A DNA stretch of 57,690 nucleotides from Phycisphaerales bacterium. GTDB taxonomy: Bacteria; Planctomycetota; Phycisphaerae; Sedimentisphaerales; Anaerobacaceae. Shown one piece after another: positions 7,774 to 18,553 of the stretch. The stretch lies in assembly GCA_020352215.1 (NCBI GenBank), contig CP070675.1, forward strand, positions 3,611,869 to 3,669,558, written 5' to 3'. The notes beneath the pieces were generated by a model. That model had not been told where the DNA came from, ran no database searches, and worked only from the letters and a program-made list of their open reading frames with translations. Made by a program: the position numbers and the translations under genes. Numbering within the stretch: position 1 is the first letter of the stretch; every line of letters begins with the position of its first letter.

Positions 7774-9822
7774 ATGTACAAGCACGCGCTTGTGTTGGGA
7801 TTATTCTGCATCTTCTGTCTGCACGCTGCCTTGGCGGAACCGTCGGACGACGCGAGTTTCGCGGGTCTACCTCTCGAAGATGCGTTTGAACAGGGCTGTT
7901 CGCTGGTTCTTGCAGAGGTACTGTCGGTTCATAAGAGCGGCGGGATGTACGACTACAGGGCCAGGATTATTCGACCTATCGTTTATGGCGATCTGGCGGA
8001 GGCGGACATGGAAGATCCTCTGGATATGTTTGCCGGTGCGTCTTTCGGCGATGCTCTGAAGCCCGGTTCTACCTACGCCCTATTTGCCGCCAAAGAAGCT
8101 CCATATCATTTCTCCTGGGCGTTCAGAAATGATGTCGTTCGCGTGGACGTGTCGAAGCAACAACGGATTCGACAGTTGACTGAGGTGGCGGAAGGCGTCT
8201 ACGCGAAAACGTCGATCCGGCGATTCCGGCAGGCAACTGTGCCGGAGAATATTGAAATGCCTGCTTTGCCGCCGGAGATAGTCTCACTTTGTCAGGACTT
8301 CAAGAGCAACCCGGAACATCGTGCAACGGCTGGAAAGGCGATCTTCGAGTCTGATCTTGGTTCTCGAATTGACCGGTCAGAGCCGGAATCGTCAGTGCTT
8401 GAGTATTTGCCGCCCAAGATGTTGCTGTCTCGCAGCCAGATACTCTCACTTCTTGGCCCACCTACCCATGAGGGCGGCTGGACCTATTCTTGGCTCTGCG
8501 GCCATCCAAAGCGGGCCGATGCGCATGTGTATGTTCTCTCAGCCACCTTCAATCCTGCCGAAGAAGCAGTCTGTGTGCTGTATCATTTGCAGGAGAGATC
8601 CAGGTGGACGAAATTCACGGGGTATCTCAACACCTATGTAGGCCTTTCGGGCCAGCCCGACGCGGTGGCGTTCGAGTACTGCAAGGCGCTGAGAGAGAAG
8701 GACTGGCCCAAGGCCCTGTCGTACTGCTCGGATCCCGCTAAGGCTGCAGCGAGGCAATGTGACTCACCAAGGGCCTTCTTCGAGAGCTACGTGCCTGTCG
8801 AGAAGCTGGCTGCACTGTCGGCATTTGCAGTCCGCGGCTACGGTCGTGTGGCCGATGATATTACGAGGTTGTCTTTTGAGATTCGGCTCGATGTGCCGCA
8901 GGCTGAATGGCCGGTTAACTGGCACTGGTCGCTGATCAGGGAGCAGGACGAATGGTCTGTCGATTTCAAGACTATGCCTGTTGAGACGTTGGTCACAAAG
9001 GAGCTGGCTCGGCGGGCGCTGGAGAAGGAGGACGGCCGAACCAGAATCGAGAAGCTCAAGCAACACACAGAGATTCGTCTTGTTCCTCTGGCCGAGGAGT
9101 TTGTGATCGGACAACCTATGTTGTTTCGTGTGGAGATGAACAGCCACGGCGATGTCCCGATTCTCTACACGGCGGCGGGCCCTCACACAATAATGTGTAA
9201 CGATCCGATGCTGATCGTCGACCCGAGTGGTGCAGTCGTGGCGTACGTTGACACGAGCTATCAGATCGGAGTATGGCCGGATGCGATTCTGCCCGGCGAG
9301 ACAATCGTCCTCGCGGACAAGTACGATGCGGCATCGCAATACCGTATAAGGACGCCCGGTGTACACAGATTCCAATTCAGGGGCTGGCCCCGTGATGTGA
9401 CGCCGTCGAACGTCTGTGAGCTGAATGTCAGGCCCGGTCAGATATCGCCTGCGGACCTCGTTTTTGAGAAGCTATTGAGAGTGCTGCCCGAGGGCTGGAC
9501 ATGCACAAGGCGGATGTCTTCGATGCGGTTCATCTCCGAAGACTTCTCGGGCGAGTCTATCCAAGTGGGGCTCATAGGCGAACGCGCCGGCAAGGCAATT
9601 GATGTCGGGATGTTCTTGCTTATCTGCCTGACCGACCGTCGAGTCACACTTAAGCCGGACTTCGTCGATGAGTTGGCGTTCTGGGGTTTCTGCCGGTGGG
9701 GTCCTGTCTACGCCGGCGTTCAAGCAGCCGAGGAACTGTGGCCGGGCTACAAGCGGGACATTGTTGAGGTTCTTGGGATTGACGCGACAATCCCAAAGGT
9801 CAGCGATGAGGAAGGGCCGTGA
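7774..9822 (+). CDS. Large exported protein of unknown function
   Basis: 682 residues. I use the ATG at 7774 because GGAGGT lies 8 nt upstream and it gives a signal peptide (MYKHALVLGLFCIFCLHAALA); the frame is open further upstream to 7615 without a ribosome site. The N-terminal part (about 25-140) has the feel of a small beta-barrel region. A middle stretch near 225-275 (SLLGPPTHEGGWTYSWLCG) resembles the hinge of small outer-membrane SmpA/BamE-like modules. Residues about 300-430 look like an NTF2-like alpha+beta domain. The last 250 residues look like an Ig-like beta domain followed by a helical end. None of these is a firm family assignment. The protein is probably periplasmic or surface-linked. 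Its stop is 4 bp from the stop of the convergent phosphoesterase gene. Confidence 0.75.
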   Translation: MYKHALVLGLFCIFCLHAALAEPSDDASFAGLPLEDAFEQGCSLVLAEVLSVHKSGGMYDYRARIIRPIVYGDLAEADMEDPLDMFAGASFGDALKPGSTYALFAAKEAPYHFSWAFRNDVVRVDVSKQQRIRQLTEVAEGVYAKTSIRRFRQATVPENIEMPALPPEIVSLCQDFKSNPEHRATAGKAIFESDLGSRIDRSEPESSVLEYLPPKMLLSRSQILSLLGPPTHEGGWTYSWLCGHPKRADAHVYVLSATFNPAEEAVCVLYHLQERSRWTKFTGYLNTYVGLSGQPDAVAFEYCKALREKDWPKALSYCSDPAKAAARQCDSPRAFFESYVPVEKLAALSAFAVRGYGRVADDITRLSFEIRLDVPQAEWPVNWHWSLIREQDEWSVDFKTMPVETLVTKELARRALEKEDGRTRIEKLKQHTEIRLVPLAEEFVIGQPMLFRVEMNSHGDVPILYTAAGPHTIMCNDPMLIVDPSGAVVAYVDTSYQIGVWPDAILPGETIVLADKYDAASQYRIRTPGVHRFQFRGWPRDVTPSNVCELNVRPGQISPADLVFEKLLRVLPEGWTCTRRMSSMRFISEDFSGESIQVGLIGERAGKAIDVGMFLLICLTDRRVTLKPDFVDELAFWGFCRWGPVYAGVQAAEELWPGYKRDIVEVLGIDATIPKVSDEEGP

Positions 9823-9826
9823 GCTG

Positions 9827-11671
9827 CTACTCTATGTCCCTGTAGGCGTGCTCACCGTTGATGTGCACCATTCTCTTTCCCCACATTTCGTATTTTGGCT
9901 TTTGCCTAATGGCCCTGCCGTCCAGGCTGCTTTGGATGTCGGTACCTTCGGGTTCGAAGCAGATCTCGATGTCGTCGAAGTATATACCGGTTCTGTTGTC
10001 GGTGCCGATGTTGTCGGTCCACACGCCGAGCGTAACGACAAGCCGGTCCAGATTGAGCTTGTCGAATTTCGGCTTCTTGTCCGAAGCGTCCCAGTCGCCT
10101 TTGAGGTTCATAATGACCTTGTGCCACTTCTCCGGCGAGGAGGTGACGTCGAAATGCAAGTATGGCGAACGCGGGCCGTATAGACCACTGGGATTACGCA
10201 AGCCCTTGCCGATCCAGTAGGCAGTGTTGAGCCTCTTTCTGCTGCCGCGGTAGCCCCGAATCGCAACGTATGCGCCGCTTTCGCGGTCCGCGATAAGATC
10301 TCGCCCGTCGAGTCTGTACCATGCCTTGAGCACGGGAATCTTACCTTGCTCGATGCATATCGCCTGGGAGATTCTGTTTATGGTTTGTGGCAATCTGTCC
10401 TGGCCGAGCTTCGCGGCGCCTCGCTCCCGGCAGAACATATAGAGAGACCGGCTGGGCGAGTGACTCACGCCGTTGACCGCCTGGCAAATCGAGGAGGGAT
10501 CTTCGTCTTCACGATAGACGAACCGTTTCTGCCAACCTCTCAGTCCATTCTCGAATCCGCCGTTGATGATGGTTGCGTTCGTCGGCAATTCCCATTCTTC
10601 GTTTAGCCACAGAAAATACCGCTCCGGTTTGAATTCGGGAAATTCTTCCGGATAGGTGAGGATTTGGCCTGTCACTCTCCTGAATTGCACTTTCGCCTTG
10701 TCGCCCCTGATTGAGACAACCGCGAACCCTTGCGAGGGCCCGTCCTCGAAATCGGGTTCTCCAAAGCCGCGCGCTCTGTAACCGGCGGCTGGCAGATTGA
10801 TGAACGTCGCGCCGCGGTAGGTTCTGGCGATTTTGAAAGAGGCTCTCGATGTTATATGCGTGTGGCCGCTGATTACGTACCTGACGTTCCCATGCCGGGT
10901 TATGATGTCCAGCAGCCTCCTCTTGATATGAGGCTTCTCCGAGTAGTTGATCATGGGGCTTATCCCGATCGGCAGCAGCGAAATGTGCTGAAAGAGCATG
11001 GTCGGACGGTCCTTGTGTTCTTTTAGGTCCTGCTCGAGCCAGTCGAAATAATGCGGATGCGCTTGCCAGAAGTCCCGCCGCAGCGGATCAGGCCAGATGA
11101 TGAAATGCCACCTGCCGACGTTGAAGGAGTATGCGATTTTGCCCAGGCCGTTTATCTGCCTCTGAGCGTCGAGATAATTCTGCAGAGCGTCGTCGTTATG
11201 GGGCGGCGCGAAAGAGCTCCCGTAAGGAGTCTCGTGGTTTCCCAGCGCGAATAGGACCGGCATTTTCAGCTTGCCCAACAGGCGCAGCATGACCTGGTAG
11301 TTGGACTTCTGGCCCTTGCTGTCAACGATATCTCCCGCCACGATAAGAAACTCGGGCCTCGGACTCAGCTGATTCACAAGATCTATGTTTTTGATAATGA
11401 AGGGATTATGGATAGCTACGCGTTCCGGTGCATCGTTTGTCGCATCGTTGGGATCGCCACCCTGCGGATCGGCGAATACGACGAAGTCGAAGTTCTCCCC
11501 CACGTCCTTGATGCTCACCTTATGCGGATCGATTTCTCCGATCTTGTCATCGCGCGAGCGGTTGGCGGCAGCAGCGCCTCGGGCGAGAATGATCAAGGCC
11601 AGCCCAAGTCCCGCCAACTGCAGAAACTTCCTCCTTTCCACTTGGTATTTCTTGATCATATCTCTCATCAT
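9827..11671 (-). CDS. Tat-exported calcineurin-like metallophosphoesterase
   Basis: 614 residues from the ATG at 11671, which has CAGGAG 8-9 nt upstream. The N-terminus carries VERRKFLQLAGLGLAL, a twin-arginine signal, so the protein is exported folded with its metals. The phosphoesterase domain (about 45-330) has the ordered motifs FADPQGG, AGDIVDS, GNHE, FQH and SGHTHI. The first metal motif is D-x-Q rather than the common D-x-H; this is known in some branches of the family. The C-terminal 200 residues (from ATIINGGFENGLRGWQ) form a carbohydrate-binding-like beta-sandwich. Likely a periplasmic or surface phosphodiester or phosphomonoester hydrolase; the substrate cannot be told. It lies 49 bp after birA on the same strand and may be co-transcribed with it. 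Confidence 0.9.
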   Translation of the reverse strand: MMRDMIKKYQVERRKFLQLAGLGLALIILARGAAAANRSRDDKIGEIDPHKVSIKDVGENFDFVVFADPQGGDPNDATNDAPERVAIHNPFIIKNIDLVNQLSPRPEFLIVAGDIVDSKGQKSNYQVMLRLLGKLKMPVLFALGNHETPYGSSFAPPHNDDALQNYLDAQRQINGLGKIAYSFNVGRWHFIIWPDPLRRDFWQAHPHYFDWLEQDLKEHKDRPTMLFQHISLLPIGISPMINYSEKPHIKRRLLDIITRHGNVRYVISGHTHITSRASFKIARTYRGATFINLPAAGYRARGFGEPDFEDGPSQGFAVVSIRGDKAKVQFRRVTGQILTYPEEFPEFKPERYFLWLNEEWELPTNATIINGGFENGLRGWQKRFVYREDEDPSSICQAVNGVSHSPSRSLYMFCRERGAAKLGQDRLPQTINRISQAICIEQGKIPVLKAWYRLDGRDLIADRESGAYVAIRGYRGSRKRLNTAYWIGKGLRNPSGLYGPRSPYLHFDVTSSPEKWHKVIMNLKGDWDASDKKPKFDKLNLDRLVVTLGVWTDNIGTDNRTGIYFDDIEICFEPEGTDIQSSLDGRAIRQKPKYEMWGKRMVHINGEHAYRDIE

Positions 11672-11720
11672 GTCATCGTCTCCTGACCCTGCAGAGCAGC
11701 TGGTTACCTGCGGATACGAG

Positions 11721-12509
11721 TCACTTAATGATAGTCGTATGTGCGGCTGGGAACATCCGTACACCGCCGGCGTCAAGTTGCAGGACGAGGCCTTCTTGCG
11801 GGTCGACTCCGATGCAATTGCCGGCGAACTCCTGCCTGTCGCAATTGAGCCTGACCCTGTGGCCCAGTTGGACACTCAGGGCGCTCCATTGGTCTGTGAC
11901 TGCACGGCTGTCTTTCTCTGCCACTTCGAGCCAATGCTCCAGCGAGGTCAGCAATCTTCTTGCTACTGTCGTGCGGTCGCAGACCGTCCGGCTCTCAATG
12001 TCGATGCTCGTCGCCTTCGGTCGCAGTTCGGCTCCGAAGCAGTCTCTGGTTTGGTGGCAGTTTACGCCGATGCCAACAACGCATACGCCGGCCCGGTCCC
12101 CCGACTTCGATTCTACAAGAATGCCGGCGACTTTCTTGCCGTTGAGCAGTATGTCATTCGGCCATTTGATGCTTGCCTGGTCGGCGCCGACCTTGCCCAG
12201 CCCGGTGGCGACCGATACTGCACATGCAAGGGACAGCAGCTCGGCATCAAGTCGGTTGCGCGTGAGAACGACTGAGCAGAGGATACTCTCGCCACGGTAG
12301 CTGTGCCATATGTTTCCGCCTCGGCCTCTGCCGGCAGTTTGTTCTTCGGCAAAGATCACGAGACCATCGTTGTCGGTGTTCCTGGCGTACTCAGAGGCGA
12401 CGTCGTTGGTGCTCGACGTACTGCTGTAAACAACAACCTGTCTGCCGATGCGTCTGGTATTGAGATTTGCCTTTATCTTGTCAGGATCGAGCTGGTCGGT
12501 CGGCGGCAT
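11721..12509 (-). CDS. birA: Biotin--[acetyl-CoA-carboxylase] ligase, no DNA-binding domain
   Basis: 262 residues. It activates biotin with ATP and attaches it to biotin carboxyl carrier domains. The central domain has STSSTNDVA, the biotinyl-AMP loop GRGRGGNIW (about 60-68), and KWPNDILLNGKKVAGIL. The C-terminal SH3-like domain (about 215-262) is present. There is no N-terminal helix-turn-helix, so it is the monofunctional class I enzyme and not a biotin-operon repressor. It starts 8 bp after the nadC stop, making a nadC-birA unit of cofactor genes. Confidence 0.95.
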   Translation of the reverse strand: MPPTDQLDPDKIKANLNTRRIGRQVVVYSSTSSTNDVASEYARNTDNDGLVIFAEEQTAGRGRGGNIWHSYRGESILCSVVLTRNRLDAELLSLACAVSVATGLGKVGADQASIKWPNDILLNGKKVAGILVESKSGDRAGVCVVGIGVNCHQTRDCFGAELRPKATSIDIESRTVCDRTTVARRLLTSLEHWLEVAEKDSRAVTDQWSALSVQLGHRVRLNCDRQEFAGNCIGVDPQEGLVLQLDAGGVRMFPAAHTTIIK

Positions 12510-12517
12510 GGTTGCGG

Positions 12518-13390
12518 TTACCTATCAAGCCCGATATCGACCGCTGCGGCCGAATGCGTGATTGCCCCAACGGCAATTCTGTCAACACCGCACTGGGCGA
12601 TGGCTGAGACGTTGTCGAGGGTGATATTGCCAGAGGCTTCCAGCAAGGGTTTTTCATTCTTGCCGCACATCGCGTCTCGCATCTCCACCGCGTGCTTTAG
12701 CTGCCACTGACCCATATTGTCCAGCAGTACGATATCGATATCCGGAATCTTCAACACGTGATTGAGCTGGTGGTCGACGTGATCGACCTCGACGGCTATG
12801 AACTTGGCCCCCTTTACCTTCTTGGCTTCACGGACTATCCTGCGCAGCTTCGCCGGAAAGTTTGTGCCGAGCTGTGCCAGATGGTTGTCCTTTATCAGGA
12901 CTCCATCGTACAGCCCCAGCCTGTGATTGTGCCCGCCGCCGCAGCGGACTGCGTACTTTTCCAGGATTCGCCAACCGGGCAGGGTCTTTCTCGTGTCGTA
13001 GATCTTTGCCCTCGTTCCCTGGATGGCCCGAACATACTTGCTCGTAGTGGTCGCAATTCCGCTGAGCCTTTGCAGGAAATTCAGCATGACCCGCTCGGCG
13101 CTGAGCATCGGGCGCAGCGGTCCCTCAATCGTCGCGAGCCGACTGCCGACGTGAGCGGATCTGCCGTCGCTGACCAGCACCTTGAGCTTGAGCCTTTCGT
13201 CATACTGCTTGAGGATTTCCCTGACTACATCTATCCCAGCGACGATTATTTCCTCGCGAGAGATGATATTTGCCTTGGCGGGCGTATCTTCCCGAAATAG
13301 CAGCTCGCTCGTCGTATCACCGGCTCCGAGGTCTTCTTCAACTGCCATGCGGATCAGAGGCCGTGCTTTTTCAATGTCCAGCTTTTTCAC
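12518..13390 (-). CDS. nadC: Nicotinate-nucleotide pyrophosphorylase (carboxylating)
   Basis: 290 residues, normal length. It converts quinolinate and phosphoribosyl pyrophosphate to nicotinate mononucleotide in NAD synthesis. Motifs: VEEDLGAGDTTSELLF near 17-32, ERVMLNFLQRLSGIATTTSKYV near 99-120, the DTRKTLPGWRILEKYAVRCG stretch with substrate-binding Arg and Lys, HNHRLGLYDGVLIKDNH, and IAVEVDHVD. The start codon is GTG, with AAAGGA upstream. nadA and nadB are not in the window. birA follows 8 bp downstream. Confidence 0.96.
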   Translation of the reverse strand: MKKLDIEKARPLIRMAVEEDLGAGDTTSELLFREDTPAKANIISREEIIVAGIDVVREILKQYDERLKLKVLVSDGRSAHVGSRLATIEGPLRPMLSAERVMLNFLQRLSGIATTTSKYVRAIQGTRAKIYDTRKTLPGWRILEKYAVRCGGGHNHRLGLYDGVLIKDNHLAQLGTNFPAKLRRIVREAKKVKGAKFIAVEVDHVDHQLNHVLKIPDIDIVLLDNMGQWQLKHAVEMRDAMCGKNEKPLLEASGNITLDNVSAIAQCGVDRIAVGAITHSAAAVDIGLDR

Positions 13391-13449
13391 GTTGTCTCTT
13401 TCCTTTAGTGTGAGATCGTTCGAGACGCAAGGTGGCCGTGCCAGGAACC

Positions 13450-15492
<2,043 letters not shown>

Positions 15493-15643
15493 CTTCCTGA
15501 CACCATTCTACCGTCCTCGCGAACCGAAATCACGGCTTTTCCGCTCTCGGCACCGGCTTGTCAGGTACAGGAGAACGCGAAGTGAAGGGTCCACTCTCGA
15601 TTGCTTCCGGCGTTTCACGGGCATTGTGCTGCTCGCAGGATAT

Positions 15644-16426
15644 CTACTCCGTGCGCTCCGGGTAGACGATCGCTGCCAGCAGTGCCTTGCCGTATTGCTG
15701 CCACAGTTCCTCCTGGTTTTTTCGCGAGGCATCTTGCGGCAGTTCGAGTGTTACGATGGGGGTCCCGAGGGTAAGCCCTGCGTAGGAACCGAGCGAGCCT
15801 GGTTTTGCGCCGAGCTTGCGTACGGGCAGACCACACTGCTGAGCCATACGGCCTGCCAGTGCCTGGGCGGGGCCGTCGTAATCGACGCAAGCCAGCGGCT
15901 GATGGACGCTGACGATACGGTCCGGTGCGTACTGGGTCATGATCTGGGCGATGGCGCGGGCCTCCGGTTCGGAGAGGGCGGTAGTACCGAACTGAGGGCT
16001 GTTGGTGCGGTTCCCTGTCCTGAAATTGCGATTCAGATCGACACCATTTGCGTTGAAACGTCTGTTCAAAGCCATGCCGTCCGGGTTGGCGACGGGCAGG
16101 ACGACGACCCTGCGGCCTCTCAGCAGGTCCGGATGTTGCCGGAGGTGATCTGAAAGCCCACGCAGAAGTGGAGTCCCGGCCGACTCATCACCGTGAATCG
16201 TCGCCAAGATGAAGGTCGTGTCGTTGCCTTCACCGAGCACGACGCCCATGATAGACCTGCCTCGCACGGACCTGCCAAAAGTCTTGTACCGCGCCAAAGG
16301 CGCAGCCGGTTCCGGAGCGGGTTCGAATACTACTTGCGGGGGGGGCACGTATTCGGTACAGCCGGCAAGAGCCAGCACGCAAAGCAGGGCGACGAACACG
16401 GCGGCTGAGGACCTTTTCGCATCCAT
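15644..16426 (-). CDS. M14-family zinc amidase lipoprotein, MpaA-like
   Basis: 260 residues from the ATG at 16426, preceded by AAGGAA; a TTG 36 bp upstream is a poorer choice. The N-terminus VFVALLCVLALAGCTEY is a lipoprotein signal with the lipobox cysteine at LAGC. The catalytic part has the zinc motif HGDESAG, then NPDGMALNRRFNANGVDLNR, and the catalytic Glu in VTLELP. This order matches M14 peptidases close to MpaA, which cleaves gamma-D-Glu-meso-diaminopimelate in murein peptides. It is expected to be membrane-anchored in the periplasm and to work in cell-wall peptide turnover. MpaA proper is cytoplasmic, so the lipoprotein form is a difference worth noting. Confidence 0.85.
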   Translation of the reverse strand: MDAKRSSAAVFVALLCVLALAGCTEYVPPPQVVFEPAPEPAAPLARYKTFGRSVRGRSIMGVVLGEGNDTTFILATIHGDESAGTPLLRGLSDHLRQHPDLLRGRRVVVLPVANPDGMALNRRFNANGVDLNRNFRTGNRTNSPQFGTTALSEPEARAIAQIMTQYAPDRIVSVHQPLACVDYDGPAQALAGRMAQQCGLPVRKLGAKPGSLGSYAGLTLGTPIVTLELPQDASRKNQEELWQQYGKALLAAIVYPERTE

Positions 16427-16556
16427 ATCGAGATATTCCTTCAAGTGGTCCTGCTTTCGCAACGAAATACGAATAAAGGAGTATTATACGGGCGCGCTGC
16501 CGGGATTGAAGGCAAAAACTCGGAAAACCGGTCCGAAAAAGATTTCTGACAGCGAT

Positions 16557-16586
16557 TGACTTTGCGCGGGCAATGCAGGAGAATGG
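16557..16586 (+). promoter_or_regulatory. Possible promoter of pruA
   Basis: -35 TTGACT (16557-16562), about 17 nt spacer, -10-like GAGAAT. It is about 55 nt upstream of the pruA ATG. The -10 is poor, so this is tentative. Confidence 0.35.
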
Positions 16587-16638
16587 CCCCTTTTCTGTAG
16601 GTCCTGAAATTTCAAGTAGTTATTGCAAGGAGAGACAC

Positions 16639-18267
16639 ATGTTCAATGGTATCTTTCACATACGCCGGCCGGCCAACGAGCCTATTCTGCAGTACGGGCC
16701 GGGTAGCCCGGAGCGGTCTGAGTTAGCGGGCAAGTTACACGAGATGTTGGGCGGCCACGTTGAAGTACCGATGATTATTGGTGGTGAGGAGGTCCGCAAC
16801 GGCAACCTTGCAGATATCAGCTGTCCGCACGACCACCGGCATTCACTGGGCAAGTATCACCAGGCGGATGGGGAGTTTGCCATCAAGGCTATCGACGCGG
16901 CCGAGAAGGCCAAGAAGGAGTGGGGCCGGATGCCCTGGGAATCCAGAGCGGTGGTCCTGCTCAAGGCCGCGGAGTTGTTGGCGGGCAAATACCGTCAGAC
17001 GCTGAACGCCGCTACGATGCTCAATATGAGTAAGACCCCACACCAGGCAGAGATCGATGCGGCCTGTGAGCTGATCGACTTCTGGCGCTTCAACCCACAC
17101 TTCATGGAGGAGGTGTATGGCGATCAGCCAATTTCCACACACGGCGTCCTAAACTATATGGAGCACCGTCCTTTGGATGGTTTCGTGCTGGCGTTGACGC
17201 CGTTCAACTTCGCCTCGATAGCGGGTAACCTGCCGACATCGCCGGCGCTGATGGGAAATACCGTTGTGTGGAAGCCGGCGTCGGCCGCAGTGCTGCCTGC
17301 GTATTATATTATGAAGGTTCTCGAAGAGGCGGGTATGCCACCCGGGGTGATCAACATGGTCCCCGGTCCGGGCCCGGTCGTTGCACCGCCGGCCCTCAAT
17401 GACGTTAGACTCGGCGGCATTCACTTTACCGGCAGCACCTATGTGTTCTCAACTATATGGCTGACGGTGGGCAAGGACATTCGCAAGTACGTCTCATATC
17501 CTCGCATCGTAGGTGAGACCGGCGGAAAGGACTTCATATTCGCCCACGCCAGCGCCGATACCGAGGCTCTCGTGGCCGCGACGGTTCGCGGGGCGTACGA
17601 ATACCAGGGCCAGAAGTGCTCTGCGGCCTCGCGAATGTACGTTCCCGACTCGACCTGGCCGCAGTTCAAGGACAGGCTGCTAAGCGAAATTCGTGATATC
17701 AAGATGGGTGACGTGACCGATTTCAGGAACTTCATGGGCGCGGTCATAGACAAAAACTCCTTCGATACGATCGTTGAGTACATCGAATTCGCCAAGAATT
17801 CGCCGGACATGGAGATTATCATCGGCGGCGGGTACGACGACTCGGTTGGTCATTTCGTCGAACCGACGGTTGTGGTCAGCAAGGACCCGAAATCCAAGCT
17901 GATGGTTGAAGAAATCTTCGGGCCGGTCCTGACTATATACGTCTATCCGGAGAGCGAGTACCAGGCGTCTCTGGAGCTGTGCGATCAGACCTCGCCGTAT
18001 GCGTTGACCGGCGCCATATTCGCCCTGGATCGGCCGGCGATAGTGGCCGCGATGAACACGCTTCGTCATGCGGCCGGCAATTTCTACGTCAACGACAAGC
18101 CTACCGGGGCGGTGGTGGCCCAGCAGCCGTTTGGCGGCACACGGGCATCCGGCACCAACGACAAGGCCGGTAGCTGGCTCAACCTCGAGCGCTGGGTCTC
18201 GCCGCGGGCGATAAAGGAGACATTCCTGCCGCCGAGGGACTTCCGCTATCCGTATATGGCAGAATAA
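16639..18267 (+). CDS. pruA: 1-pyrroline-5-carboxylate (glutamate semialdehyde) dehydrogenase
   Basis: 542 residues from the ATG at 16639, with AAGGAG 6 nt upstream; the frame extends upstream without a ribosome site. It oxidises glutamate semialdehyde to glutamate with NAD+, the second step of proline breakdown. The catalytic nucleophile is Cys327 in YQGQKCSAASRMYV and the general base Glu293 in VGETGGKDF; TPFNFASIAGN and the C-terminal FGGTRASGTNDKAG loop fit this family. The length and these motifs match the stand-alone P5CDH type found in Bacteroidota and eukaryotes, not the PutA fusion. No proline dehydrogenase gene is adjacent. The gene is a single unit with a hairpin downstream. Confidence 0.95.
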   Translation: MFNGIFHIRRPANEPILQYGPGSPERSELAGKLHEMLGGHVEVPMIIGGEEVRNGNLADISCPHDHRHSLGKYHQADGEFAIKAIDAAEKAKKEWGRMPWESRAVVLLKAAELLAGKYRQTLNAATMLNMSKTPHQAEIDAACELIDFWRFNPHFMEEVYGDQPISTHGVLNYMEHRPLDGFVLALTPFNFASIAGNLPTSPALMGNTVVWKPASAAVLPAYYIMKVLEEAGMPPGVINMVPGPGPVVAPPALNDVRLGGIHFTGSTYVFSTIWLTVGKDIRKYVSYPRIVGETGGKDFIFAHASADTEALVAATVRGAYEYQGQKCSAASRMYVPDSTWPQFKDRLLSEIRDIKMGDVTDFRNFMGAVIDKNSFDTIVEYIEFAKNSPDMEIIIGGGYDDSVGHFVEPTVVVSKDPKSKLMVEEIFGPVLTIYVYPESEYQASLELCDQTSPYALTGAIFALDRPAIVAAMNTLRHAAGNFYVNDKPTGAVVAQQPFGGTRASGTNDKAGSWLNLERWVSPRAIKETFLPPRDFRYPYMAE

Positions 18268-18300
18268 GGACCGCGACACCAAGGACATCTGAGAGTTGAG

Positions 18301-18326
18301 GGCGCAGAAGGTTATATTCCTGCGCC
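18301..18326 (+). terminator. Hairpin downstream of pruA
   Basis: Perfect 7-bp stem GGCGCAG / CTGCGCC with a 12-nt loop, 33 bp after the pruA stop, followed by a modest T-rich stretch (TTCAGTTTCTT). Likely terminator. Confidence 0.6.
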
Positions 18327-18396
18327 TTCAGTTTCTTGCTCTGAGGCCCGGCCAAGCGGCTGATCCGGGTATTTTACGCGGTTTGCCGGTTTTTCC

Positions 18397-18426
18397 TTGA
18401 AAAGGACCGGGCAGATGTCATATCAT
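18397..18426 (+). promoter_or_regulatory. Promoter of the SagB-like exported protein
   Basis: -35 TTGAAA (18397-18402), 18 nt spacer, -10 TATCAT (18421-18426), preceded by the T-rich extension GGTTTTTCC. It lies about 127 nt upstream of the chosen ATG. Confidence 0.55.
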
Positions 18427-18553
18427 ACAATCTAGGTTCGACCCAATGAGCTTCTTGGAGGAGAAAGCCCAGAGGGCATTCGATGGGCGGAATCTACCAA
18501 GCGTGTGCAGTGTTTGCCGTGTGAGAGTAGGCACTTTTCGGAAGCTTGATCGG

